Source: Helicobacter typhlonius
GTDB lineage: Bacteria > Campylobacterota > Campylobacteria > Campylobacterales > Helicobacteraceae
Reading direction: 5' to 3'
Length of the DNA: 64,000 nucleotides
NCBI RefSeq assembly: GCF_001460635.1
Contig: NZ_LN907858.1
Coordinates: forward strand, 186,001-250,000
This document shows positions 9,522 to 18,824 of the stretch, one piece after another. A model generated the notes under the pieces. The model saw only the letters and a program-made list of their open reading frames with translations. It did no database searches and was not told the DNA's origin. The translations under genes and the position numbers were made by a program. Each line of letters starts with the position of its first letter. Position 1 is the first letter of the stretch.

Positions 9522-9953
9522 TCATTTTGACTTACGCAAGAAATCAATATCAAAAAATAAATTAGGGTATTCTTTTTTAATATTCTTGGCAAGATTTGCG
9601 GTATTTATCTCTGGCAAGTTGCCATCACTACGGCGTAAAGATTCTAAAGCATTTTTTGCTACTGCCATAGCATCGTCAAAGTCAATAGGCATTTGTGAAA
9701 TGACATCTTTTTCAAGATTCATCATCAGTTTTTCCTCTTGTATGTGCTTAATGCGCCTAATGAGCTGCAAAAAAAGCTTTTGTGGAAAAACGACATATTC
9801 CTCGCCCTCATCATCTTTCAAAAACCATAAATCTTCTTTTGAAAATTCACCGCTTTGCATCGCTAGGAGCATTGTGCTATCCGAAGTCTTATGTAGCACA
9901 CCGAGATTCTCACTCGAATTATCTAGCCATTTGTCTTGTGGCAAAGATTTCAT
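9522..9953 (-). CDS. UPF0763 (DUF2603) family protein
   Basis: A 143-residue acidic soluble protein with KEDLWFLKDDEGEEYVVFPQKLFLQL in the middle (quoted over two parts: KEDLWFLKDDEG then EEYVVFPQKLFLQL) and a helical C-terminus. I recognise it as the small epsilonproteobacterial family placed next to hemN in H. pylori (HP0664-type). No function is established. ATG at 9951-9953 is taken as the start: the argF stop TAA overlaps its first codon closely, so translation is probably coupled. Its persistent position between argF and hemN is the only functional hint. Confidence 0.75.
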   Translation of the reverse strand: MKSLPQDKWLDNSSENLGVLHKTSDSTMLLAMQSGEFSKEDLWFLKDDEGEEYVVFPQKLFLQLIRRIKHIQEEKLMMNLEKDVISQMPIDFDDAMAVAKNALESLRRSDGNLPEINTANLAKNIKKEYPNLFFDIDFLRKSK

Positions 9954-9954
9954 T

Positions 9955-10926
9955 TTACGCACCCAAGCTTATGTTGTTGATTTGAGCAAGATAGAGCATT
10001 ATGCCTTTTTGCGCGTGAAGGCGGTTTTGAGCTTCTTCAAATACACGCGATTGTGCACCTTCTAGCACTTCCTCACTTACTTCCTGTCCGCGATAGGCAG
10101 GGAGACAATGCAAGAAAATCGCATTGTCCTGCGCAAGATTCATAAGTGCGCTATCCACACAGAATCCTTGAAAGGCTATCTCGCGTTCCTTTTTTTGCTC
10201 CTCTTGTCCCATAGACGCCCAAGTATCTGTTACTATAACATTTGCACCGCGCACTGCCTTTTGTGGATTTGTGCTAAGCAAAATCTTGCCACCGCTTTTG
10301 GCACAAAGGTTTTGTGCATTTGCGACTACATCGGCTTTTGGGGCGTAATTTGGGGGGGTTGCGATACGAAGTTCAAAGCCTAGAATACTCGCAAGGTTAA
10401 TCCAAGAATGCGACATATTGTTGCCATCGCCCACATATGCCACGATAGGTTCTTGTCTATTTTGTGGATAGAATCTACTCGCACTATGCTCGGCGATGTA
10501 TATGCCATTTTCTATCATTGTAAGATAATCCGCGATGAGTTGGACTGGGTGAAAATCATCGCTTAGTCCATTGATGAGTGGCACAGAGGAGTATCTGGCA
10601 AATTCTTCAAGCCTCTTGTGTTCGCCTGTCCTCATCATTACCATATCTACCATTGAGCTAATTACGCGTGCAGTGTCTTTTATGGGCTCGCCGCGCCCAA
10701 GTTGTATATCTTTGTGAGAGAGGAATATGCCTTGTCCCCCTAGTTGATACATACCACTTTCAAAACTTACCCTCGTGCGTGTGGAGCTTTTCTCAAAAAT
10801 CATAGCTAATACTTTGCCCTTGAAATAAGGCGGATTATCATCCCTAGACTTGAGTTCTAAAATCACATCAAGCATTTTTAGAATCTCATCTTTGGAAAAA
10901 TCGTTTAAAGTAAGAAAATGTCTCAT
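9955..10926 (-). CDS. argF: Ornithine carbamoyltransferase
   Basis: Makes citrulline from ornithine and carbamoyl phosphate in arginine synthesis. About 323 residues. The carbamoyl-phosphate loop STRTR is near residue 49, the FHPVQ motif (usually HPTQ or HPCQ) near 127, and the ornithine-site HCLPAYRG near 265. The start at [10 protein letters not shown] is chosen because family members begin with this block; the longer reading uses a TTG and adds six residues. No strong ribosome site is visible for either. It heads the argF-UPF0763-hemN-glpC run, whose genes are separated by 1-12 bases. Confidence 0.9.
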   Translation of the reverse strand: MRHFLTLNDFSKDEILKMLDVILELKSRDDNPPYFKGKVLAMIFEKSSTRTRVSFESGMYQLGGQGIFLSHKDIQLGRGEPIKDTARVISSMVDMVMMRTGEHKRLEEFARYSSVPLINGLSDDFHPVQLIADYLTMIENGIYIAEHSASRFYPQNRQEPIVAYVGDGNNMSHSWINLASILGFELRIATPPNYAPKADVVANAQNLCAKSGGKILLSTNPQKAVRGANVIVTDTWASMGQEEQKKEREIAFQGFCVDSALMNLAQDNAIFLHCLPAYRGQEVSEEVLEGAQSRVFEEAQNRLHAQKGIMLYLAQINNISLGA

Positions 10927-10997
10927 TGTCTGTCCCATACGCAAAGGAGATAAAAAGCGCGATTGTATCTAAAAAACGCTAAGAAAACTTTAATGCC

Positions 10998-11558
10998 TTA
11001 ATTTTTTGGCAGAATATAGTCCTCGACACCTATGGTGATATTCATAGTAAGATTCTTAAAAAGCACCTTGTTTTTACTGCGCTCATAATAAAATTCCTGT
11101 CCTCCGCGCACAAACCATTGCACGAATGCACCTTCATTAGTTACGCGCTTACCCTCGCCATCAAATATATCATGCCCTGCTAAAATATCATTAAACAAGT
11201 TAGGATAGCTTACTTCGCCAAAAAATGCTCTTGCAGCAATCCACTTTGAAGTGCAGTCTTTTTTTATGCAAATGTCTTTTTTATTTATGACAATCTGGCT
11301 CATAGGTTTGCCAAGCTTGTATAAATCGATAGTAAGGACTTTTGACTTGCTGTATTTGAGTGAAGCAAAATCATAGAATTTTACACGCGGTGTGTCTATG
11401 AGTAGAATCTTAAATTTTGTAGGCTCTAGCACAGCGGCTTCGTTGGGATTGGTATCTGGGTGCTGAAAATTATCTTCTAGCCACGCACACGAGACAAACA
11501 AAAATGGAAGCAGCAGAGCGCTGCTCCTCAAAAATAATTGCTTAAAAATACCAAACAT
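10998..11558 (-). CDS. Lipoprotein downstream of FlgP-like gene (FlgQ position)
   Basis: A 186-residue protein with a lipoprotein signal (RSSALLLPFLFVSC, Cys near 24). The mature part is mixed alpha/beta without a family motif I can name. It starts 15 bases after the stop of the LPP20/FlgP-like gene, with AGGAT upstream, so the two are cotranscribed. In Campylobacter flgP is paired with flgQ, and H. pylori has a similar lipoprotein pair. By position this may be the FlgQ-like partner of the outer-membrane basal disk, but I see no sequence motif that proves it. Confidence 0.6.
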   Translation of the reverse strand: MFGIFKQLFLRSSALLLPFLFVSCAWLEDNFQHPDTNPNEAAVLEPTKFKILLIDTPRVKFYDFASLKYSKSKVLTIDLYKLGKPMSQIVINKKDICIKKDCTSKWIAARAFFGEVSYPNLFNDILAGHDIFDGEGKRVTNEGAFVQWFVRGGQEFYYERSKNKVLFKNLTMNITIGVEDYILPKN

Positions 11559-11573
11559 TACGCTTTTATCCTA

Positions 11574-12287
11574 CTAAGCGCGTGCATTGGATAGAATCCT
11601 ATGCCAGATTCTACCATCAAGCTTGAGTTCCATATTGACTTGACACAAGCCGTCTTTATAAACGGTTTCAAGCACTTCTGCATTACGGATGAGTGCTTGA
11701 ACCTTTGTTTTAACTGTCGAGCTTTGTAGCATCATATCACGCACGGTATCTTGGGCATTTACTCTGATACCATACATTTTTTCACCGATTTGGCGATACG
11801 CATCGACAATTGCCGCTCGCTTTGCCATAGCAAAAGCTTGTGATGGCGAGAGTGAATTCTCGGGCGATACACCTATGCCTACCGCACTAAGAGTGATTTC
11901 ATTTTCAGGCGTAAGCATTGGAGAATTAGGGATATTCGCGCTTGAGCCTTTGTTGATATAGTCATTGTCTCTATCAAATTTTGGCTCTAGATTATCTTTA
12001 TTCACGCCGGGAAGCTCCACTTTATCCACTACGAGCGTGCCAATTTTATTAGGAATACCCGCATTTTGCTTAGGTAGAATGTTTGGATTTGTGTTGTACC
12101 CGGGCATTGGCGGATAAGTAGGAGCTTGGATAGGCGCATACATAGGTTGATTATTTGCACTTGGAGGCACTAATCCATTTGCTGTCCCACCAGCACCCTC
12201 GCCTGTATCAAACAAACCTCCACAACCGCAGAGTGCGAATGCAGCAAAACCTGTAACAATTGAACTTTTAAGCACATTACTTTTCAT
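11574..12287 (-). CDS. flgP: LPP20-family lipoprotein, FlgP-like
   Basis: A 237-residue outer-membrane lipoprotein: signal with lipobox ALCGC (Cys near 21), a Pro/Asn/Gly-rich linker (about 30-110), then an LPP20 domain (about 130-235) with SPSQAFAMAKRAAIVDAY and an EVLETVYKDG block. FlgP of Campylobacter is an LPP20-family lipoprotein forming a disk around the flagellar motor. The sigma-54 promoter just upstream (12324-12338), typical of flagellar rod/hook class genes, supports a flagellar role. Plain Lpp20-type antigen is the alternative. Confidence 0.7.
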   Translation of the reverse strand: MKSNVLKSSIVTGFAAFALCGCGGLFDTGEGAGGTANGLVPPSANNQPMYAPIQAPTYPPMPGYNTNPNILPKQNAGIPNKIGTLVVDKVELPGVNKDNLEPKFDRDNDYINKGSSANIPNSPMLTPENEITLSAVGIGVSPENSLSPSQAFAMAKRAAIVDAYRQIGEKMYGIRVNAQDTVRDMMLQSSTVKTKVQALIRNAEVLETVYKDGLCQVNMELKLDGRIWHRILSNARA

Positions 12288-12323
12288 ATTCAGTCCTTTG
12301 AATTAAATTTCAAAGAGCTAAAA

Positions 12324-12338
12324 GCAAGAAGTATTCCA
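12324..12338 (-). promoter_or_regulatory. Sigma-54 (RpoN) promoter for the FlgP-like operon
   Basis: On the minus strand the sequence reads TGGAATACTTCTTGC followed by TTTT, with GG and GC separated by exactly ten bases as required for -24/-12 elements, and it fits the TGGAA-N6-TTGCTT form used in Helicobacter and Campylobacter. The expected start is near 12312, giving a 5' leader of about 25 bases before ATG 12287. Confidence 0.7.
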
Positions 12339-12544
12339 TAACCTATGAAGCATTGTTTTGATTTTCTGCCGATAGGTTTTTGTGCAGCAGAGACTAGGAT
12401 AAGATTTATCCACCATTCCTAGGGTATTAGGGCTTCTTTGCCAAAATTTTGTGCTACTTGTGATTAGGATTCTCTTCGTATATATACCTATGAATAAGGG
12501 CAAAAAATAAGAAAAAGGTTTTGAGCATAACGGGGTGCATTACA

Positions 12545-12996
12545 TCAAATTGCACTTGCTCCAAGAAGCCATACATTGAGGGCTATAATATGAAAAAAAA
12601 GTGGTTTTATATGGCTTTGGAAATTATTACTCACCCATACATAAATCGTAGCTATAACATCAACACACATTAATGCAAATAATAAAAACAAGAAATAAAG
12701 TTTTTCGCGATATTTGCATTGCATAAAAAAAAGACAACAAAAAAGATAACAAACCAACCCAAAATATGGCTATTTATTTTTTGAGATATGGTAATCGTAT
12801 CAAATAAAGTGCAAAAACCAAAAAGTAGCACGATAGCAAAACAAATAAGAGGGAGTTTTATATGTTTTAAATCTACCAAAGATATGCTTTTATAATTAAA
12901 AATAAAGAAAATTAATCCACCAATATGAAAAAAAGTTTGGGCATTAAAATCTTGCTTATAGAACCGCCTATCCCATAAAATATAATACTTGCGCAA
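12545..12996 (-). pseudogene. Multi-pass membrane protein split by a T8 tract
   Basis: Two overlapping frames together encode one hydrophobic protein. The upstream frame (start TTG 12996, possibly open from 13065) runs FHIGGLIFFIFNY ... ILGWFVIFFVVFF. It meets eight Ts (plus strand A8 at 12725-12732) and soon stops. The second frame continues MQCKYREKLYFLFLLF ... VIATIYVWV with further membrane helices and ends at 12545. Adding one T would join them into about 150 residues with four or five helices. The family is not recognised. No ATG start or ribosome site is seen, so the N-terminus may also be lost. The gaps 12340-12544 and 13066-13144 show nothing convincing. Confidence 0.5.
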
Positions 12997-13144
12997 AATA
13001 AGCCAAAAGTAATTTTTTGATTGCTTTTTGTTTTGTTTGCCTCTAAGATTTAATTGCTTGTGGGCTTAAGGGTATTCATAAAATGCCCGTAGGTTAAATA
13101 GGGACAAAGTATTTATCTATGCTTTATGCAAAATCAATCAAATA

Positions 13145-13909
13145 TCATTGCGTAGGGCTATCTATGCCCTCTTGAGTGGATTCTATAGATTCTAAAGCAT
13201 CATTAGAATCTGCCGTCTCATCTTCTTGTGTGGGATTTGGTATGTCTTGATTAGAACTTGTGTCTATATCGGGATTTGTATTTTTAGAATCCTTGCTAGA
13301 TTCTACATTTGGTAGATTTTGTGGTAGGCGGTTTGGCTCTACCGCGCGTATTGATGAGGTAATGCGTGCGGCTTTTTGATTATCCATTTTGCCGAGGATT
13401 TTTACTATATCCCTTACTTCCATCTGCGAGAGGATTTCTACCGCCTCTGATTCTGGCAAGTCCGCAAGTATCGCAGCGGCTTTAGCTTCTTTTAGCCCCT
13501 TATAGGCTTGGATAATCTTATCATCTTTTTGCGCCTTAATCTTTGATAGAATCTCCTCATTATAGGCGATGAGCTGCTCTAGCTCTTGGGTTTTTTGCTC
13601 TATTTCTGCAAGATTATTTTTGTGTGTTTGTTCTTCTTGTTCTTTGGATTTTTCTTGCTCTTGTGCAAAAACGACAATTTTTTGATTAATTTCTTGCTCT
13701 TTTGCGTTGAGCTGCCGTTCCTTTTCATCAAGTAGCACCTGCGTGGCGTTTTGTAGCACCTGTAAGGCTTGTTGTCGCTCATCTATCTCATCAAGTTGCG
13801 CTTTGATTTCATCTTTGCGCGCTTCAAAAATGATACTGCAATCAAGCAGTTGAGATTGTGCGAAGCTACTCGCGCATAAGGCGCATAGAATCCCTAACTT
13901 AGCTTTCAT
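13145..13909 (-). CDS. motE: MotE-like flagellar protein (MgtE-N domain)
   Basis: A 254-residue secreted protein: signal peptide (about 1-17), a long charged coiled coil (about 28-125), then an MgtE-N-type helical repeat (about 135-190) with AAAILADLPESEAVEILSQM and VRDIVKILGKMD, and a Ser/Thr/Asp/Pro-rich tail. MotE proteins of this plan chaperone MotC in H. pylori. The gene overlaps fliJ by four bases (ATGA) and follows purA, the order seen in H. pylori (HP0255-HP0257). The tail is enriched in GATTCT/AGAATC codon pairs and varies readily in this family. Confidence 0.78.
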   Translation of the reverse strand: MKAKLGILCALCASSFAQSQLLDCSIIFEARKDEIKAQLDEIDERQQALQVLQNATQVLLDEKERQLNAKEQEINQKIVVFAQEQEKSKEQEEQTHKNNLAEIEQKTQELEQLIAYNEEILSKIKAQKDDKIIQAYKGLKEAKAAAILADLPESEAVEILSQMEVRDIVKILGKMDNQKAARITSSIRAVEPNRLPQNLPNVESSKDSKNTNPDIDTSSNQDIPNPTQEDETADSNDALESIESTQEGIDSPTQ

Positions 13910-14334
13910 ATAACTTTACCATCAACATTATTATAAAGCATCATAGCAATCTCATCAACCTCTTTTTTCTCCTGCATTTTGATGGCTTGGAGTATATTTT
14001 CTTGCTCTCTTTTGTCTAAAAACGCCATTTTTTCATATTCGATGTGGCACTTTTTGTATTGTGCTTGTAAAATCGCCTTGTTGGCTTGCAATTCATCTAG
14101 CTCACTTTGTGCTACACTCATACGATAAAAAAGCATTTTTTTGACCTCATCATACGCTTTAAAAGCATAAAATGTCCCACTACGAGGCATTTCAAGCTTT
14201 ACAACTTCGTCTGCAATAGCATCAATTTGCATTTGCTTATTTGCAATTCTGTTTTCGTTTTGCATAATCACGCGTTCGCACTCTTGCATATCTTTTTTGC
14301 GCAAACTCACGATTGAGCTAAATTTTGTTTTCAT
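13906..14334 (-). CDS. fliJ: FliJ-like flagellar export protein
   Basis: A 142-residue charged, almost wholly helical protein with two long coiled-coil arms, as for FliJ, the central stalk of the flagellar type III export ATPase. Sequence identity in FliJ is low, so the call rests on length, the N-terminal SSIVSLRKKDMQECERVI pattern, predicted antiparallel coiled coil, and placement between purA and motE as in H. pylori. It begins three bases after the purA stop and overlaps motE by four bases. Confidence 0.72.
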   Translation of the reverse strand: MKTKFSSIVSLRKKDMQECERVIMQNENRIANKQMQIDAIADEVVKLEMPRSGTFYAFKAYDEVKKMLFYRMSVAQSELDELQANKAILQAQYKKCHIEYEKMAFLDKREQENILQAIKMQEKKEVDEIAMMLYNNVDGKVI

Positions 14335-14337
14335 TGC

Positions 14338-15591
<1,254 letters not shown>

Positions 15592-15611
15592 TTAGTTTCT
15601 ATACATTTGTG

Positions 15612-16451
15612 CTAAATAAGGCATTCTACCACTTCATCAGTGTAGATTGCAAACCCACACGAGCTTTGGTCGCCCACGATGTATTTGCCACCTTGCAATA
15701 AAGTTGCATTTCCAAGAAACATTCTAAAAAACAAGTCTTTATAATACGAGGTGGGCGAGGAAGCAAGGGGTGAGAAAATACTCTTTTCATACTCGCAGTA
15801 ACTTGCACATTCAAGTAACCTCTCCAGCTCACCGCGTAAAAATACAGGTGCATTATTGATTGCATTTTGCACATCTTCTTTTGTTTTAATATGCACTAAA
15901 TCCGCCACATAGCCTTCCATTTGCAGTAGTTTGCCCACATCTTGTGAGGCAAAGACTTCTATATCTACGCCACTATGCTTGGCACAGAGCAATGGAATCT
16001 TCATATTAGAGATTTGCACATACGGCTTTAGCCCTAGCTCTTGCAAAATATGCACGCCTAGGCACATCACGGGTGCGAGGCTTTCACCCCCCAAATGCTC
16101 CGCACCAATTTGATGAATTTCTGTCGTGGGGTAGCTAAACACAGGTTGAATATAAAACCATTTTTTATGCTCACTGGTATGCGCAATATGTTTTGTAACA
16201 ATACGCATCGCTTCAAAGGTCGTATCATAGCGCAAACCAATCTGGTGATTGCTTTCACTATTTAAACGCACAAGCCCACGATTTAAAATATCATCTTGAT
16301 GTTCCAAAAATGTAAAAGTGGGCGTTACAATTTCTTTGTAGTCATTCTCATAAAACGCATTAATTGCGCAAGATTCTATATCTCGCTTGAGTTTGGCTGA
16401 TGTATCAAAATATAATTTGCTCCCTTGGGGTAGTTCGTGCTCTAAAATCAC
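15612..16451 (-). CDS. hisZ: HisZ-like protein (ATP phosphoribosyltransferase regulatory subunit)
   Basis: About 279 residues, resembling the catalytic core of histidyl-tRNA synthetase without a tRNA-binding domain: LPQGSKLYFDTSAKLKR near the N-terminus, IVTPTFTFLEHQD, a RYDTTFEAMRIV motif-2 region, and GGKYIVGDQSSCGFAIY at the end. HisZ partners the short form of HisG in histidine synthesis. I use GTG at 16449-16451, six bases after GGAG; an upstream TTG overlaps that ribosome site. It is short for HisZ. The true partner hisG is not in the window, so the exact role is inferred. Confidence 0.72.
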   Translation of the reverse strand: MILEHELPQGSKLYFDTSAKLKRDIESCAINAFYENDYKEIVTPTFTFLEHQDDILNRGLVRLNSESNHQIGLRYDTTFEAMRIVTKHIAHTSEHKKWFYIQPVFSYPTTEIHQIGAEHLGGESLAPVMCLGVHILQELGLKPYVQISNMKIPLLCAKHSGVDIEVFASQDVGKLLQMEGYVADLVHIKTKEDVQNAINNAPVFLRGELERLLECASYCEYEKSIFSPLASSPTSYYKDLFFRMFLGNATLLQGGKYIVGDQSSCGFAIYTDEVVECLI

Positions 16452-16590
16452 AATGTTCTCCAAAATAAAATATAATGCTTAGGTTTTAGCACAAAGCCAA
16501 ATTATACCACAAAATCGCTTTTATAGACATTTACGCGCAACTTACTTCAAAATGCTACACTCTAGGCTTTATTTTTTACAAAGGATTATA

Positions 16591-17628
16591 GTGAAAGTAG
16601 CACTTCTTATGAGTGGTGGCGTGGATAGTTCGTATTGTGCGCATTTGTTGTTAGAGCAGGGCTATGAGGTAATAGGGTTTTATCTCAAATTACATAATAA
16701 AGAGCAAAAACATCAAATATATATACAAAACTGCCATAAAGTAGCAGAACATTTGGGTATTGAGTTTATGGTGCTTGATTTGCAAGAGGCATTTAAGCAT
16801 AATGTGTATGATGAGTTTGTGCGTTCATACAAAGAGGGGCTAACGCCCAATCCTTGCGCGATTTGCAATCCTCTAATGAAATTTGGCTTAGGCTTGCAAA
16901 AAGCCGATGAATTGGGCTGCGATTATATCGCCACGGGGCATTATGCTCAGATTCAAGAGATTGAGGGTATAAAGCGCATAGCAAAAGCAGTAGATGAAAG
17001 CAAAGACCAAAGCTACTTCCTCTATGCTCTGCCTCAAAATGCCATTGATAGAATCCTCTTTCCATTGGGCGCGATACATAAAAGCGAAGTGAAGCAAACC
17101 GCTCTTGCACTCTTGCCATTTTTGGGGACATTACAGACCTATAAAGAATCACAAGAAATTTGTTTTGTGGAGGAGAGCTATATTGATATTTTGCGTCTTT
17201 ATGAAGATGTGGATAAAGTAGGTATTGTGCGCGATAGTAGCGGCAAGGTAGTGGGCTCACACAAAGGTTATATGCACTATACGATTGGCAAACGCAAGGG
17301 GTTTAGTGTATTTGGCTCACACGAGCCACACTATGTCAAGGCGATAAATCCGCGAGACAATGAAATTGTCGTGGGATTAAAGGAGGAATTGGCGGTAGAT
17401 TCTATACGAGCATTAAACAAAAGCTTACCACAAACCTTTAATGGCGGCGTGTATGATGTGAAAGTGCGTTATCGCTCTACTCCGCTTAAGGCGCGTATTG
17501 ATATAGAGGGCGAGTATATCCACGCGAAACTTTTAGAATCTGCCTATGGCGTAGCACAAGGACAGGCACTTGTCGTGTATCAGGGCGATTGTGTGCTAGG
17601 CGGGGGAGTAATTACGCAGGCGCAATAG
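16591..17628 (+). CDS. mnmA: tRNA-specific 2-thiouridylase MnmA
   Basis: Adds sulfur to U34 of tRNA-Lys, -Glu and -Gln. About 345 residues: PP-loop LMSGGVDSSYCAHLL at the N-terminus, the nucleophile Cys in NPCAICNPLMKFG (near 88), the second catalytic Cys in SQEICFVEESYID (near 190), and a C-terminal beta-barrel with VRYRSTP. GTG at 16591 is the start, with AAAGGA six bases before it. Extending to the upstream in-frame codon would add a 13-residue tail with no ribosome site. Convergent with the ankyrin gene. Confidence 0.93.
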   Translation: MKVALLMSGGVDSSYCAHLLLEQGYEVIGFYLKLHNKEQKHQIYIQNCHKVAEHLGIEFMVLDLQEAFKHNVYDEFVRSYKEGLTPNPCAICNPLMKFGLGLQKADELGCDYIATGHYAQIQEIEGIKRIAKAVDESKDQSYFLYALPQNAIDRILFPLGAIHKSEVKQTALALLPFLGTLQTYKESQEICFVEESYIDILRLYEDVDKVGIVRDSSGKVVGSHKGYMHYTIGKRKGFSVFGSHEPHYVKAINPRDNEIVVGLKEELAVDSIRALNKSLPQTFNGGVYDVKVRYRSTPLKARIDIEGEYIHAKLLESAYGVAQGQALVVYQGDCVLGGGVITQAQ

Positions 17629-17745
17629 GAAGCTTAGCATTGTGGATTCTTGCAAGTTTAAGCAAGATTCTAAATGCCTTTAAGGTTAGGGTTTGGCTAA
17701 GGCAAATGATAAGATTTAAAAACTTTTAAAACACATTCTGTATCT

Positions 17746-18807
17746 TTATTGCTTATCTTTTTGGTGGGTAAGCTTATGAATGCGATGTGCATTTGCCTCA
17801 CTTACTTTTGCACCTAATTCTATAAGTTTTTGCGCTGCTTCTAGTTGTGGCTTATGCTGAAAATTTTTAGCATTAAGTGCCGCATCAAGCGGTGTTTCAC
17901 CGGCTCTTAGCGTATCAATAGGCATATTTTTATCTACGATGAGGTATTCTAAAAGCTCCACATTGCCATCACGCGCAAGAAAATGCAAGATATGTCCCCC
18001 GCCAAAATGTTCTAAAAACTCCTTGTCAAATTGCAACATAAGCTCTAAAATATATCTATCACCAAAGGCAATAATACCATTTGTTAGGGGGTATTTTGGA
18101 TTATTGTATTCCGCGCCTTTATTGAGTAACGCCCAAAACATATCATACCTGCGATACATTGCCGCTAAATCAAGTGCATTCACGCCATAGGCATCGTAGA
18201 TTCCATTTCCTAGTCTAAAGGCACCTATATGCCTTTGCTCATCACTCATCACGCGATTAATATCATAAAGCGGCTTTTTGGTGGAGAATCGTTTTGATTT
18301 TGCAGAATCTGCTAGAATGAGATTAAACACTCTTGTGGAGTTGAGGGCAATAGCAGCCATAAGGGGCGTGATTTCAAGTCTCGGGGAATGCGTGGTATAA
18401 AACGAGAAATACTCATTTCCCTCGCCATTTTTCATTATAGATTGATAGGTTTGTGTATCGTCATTGGCAATAGCGAGTAAAAATTTTTGCTCCTTTTTGC
18501 ACTGCTCTATTGCCTTTTTGCCCTTGTGTGGCTTTGTAGTGCCTTTTATCATATCTACTTGTGAGCAGTTTAGAGCAAGTAGGGATTTGAGACTTTGTTC
18601 AAGGCTTGGCGGATTTTGTGTGTCCCAGCCATTCATAAACCAATTCCCAAAGGCAAAGGAACACATACACATACTTATAAGTGCGTATTTTAGGGTGTTT
18701 TTGCATACATCTATGCGCGTTATCATTTGCCAAGCGCGTTTTTGCGCGAGTGAATCTCTAGCTGATATGTGGCTACACTCACTCTCTTCATTTGTATTTG
18801 ATTTCAT
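17746..18807 (-). CDS. Ankyrin-repeat protein with N-terminal membrane segment
   Basis: A 353-residue protein with a hydrophobic segment at about 40-56 (ALISMCMCSFAFG), suggesting export or inner-membrane anchoring with the repeats in the periplasm. Ankyrin-like repeats follow: EITPLMAAIALNSTRVFNLIL, GVNALDLAAMYRRYDMFWALL, GGHILHFLARDGNVELLEYLI and GETPLDAALNAK. The partner is unknown. A shorter start at Met 28 would give a conventional signal peptide but has no ribosome site. The long start has GAGG upstream. It lies 17 bases downstream of gltX and could be cotranscribed. Confidence 0.75.
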   Translation of the reverse strand: MKSNTNEESECSHISARDSLAQKRAWQMITRIDVCKNTLKYALISMCMCSFAFGNWFMNGWDTQNPPSLEQSLKSLLALNCSQVDMIKGTTKPHKGKKAIEQCKKEQKFLLAIANDDTQTYQSIMKNGEGNEYFSFYTTHSPRLEITPLMAAIALNSTRVFNLILADSAKSKRFSTKKPLYDINRVMSDEQRHIGAFRLGNGIYDAYGVNALDLAAMYRRYDMFWALLNKGAEYNNPKYPLTNGIIAFGDRYILELMLQFDKEFLEHFGGGHILHFLARDGNVELLEYLIVDKNMPIDTLRAGETPLDAALNAKNFQHKPQLEAAQKLIELGAKVSEANAHRIHKLTHQKDKQ

Positions 18808-18824
18808 ATCGCCTCTTTTGTATT

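Noticed and set aside
9448-10065. A 205-codon plus-strand frame across hemN, UPF0763 and argF
   Set aside because: It spans three well-supported minus-strand genes and their junctions.
12318-12503. A 61-codon minus-strand frame upstream of the FlgP-like gene
   Set aside because: It runs over the sigma-54 promoter and has no ribosome site or recognisable motif.
16793-17260. A 155-codon minus-strand frame inside mnmA
   Set aside because: Both catalytic cysteine motifs of MnmA lie on the plus strand here.
17637-17670. Terminator between mnmA and the ankyrin gene
   Set aside because: The stem is only six pairs with a mismatch beyond, and no T-run follows.
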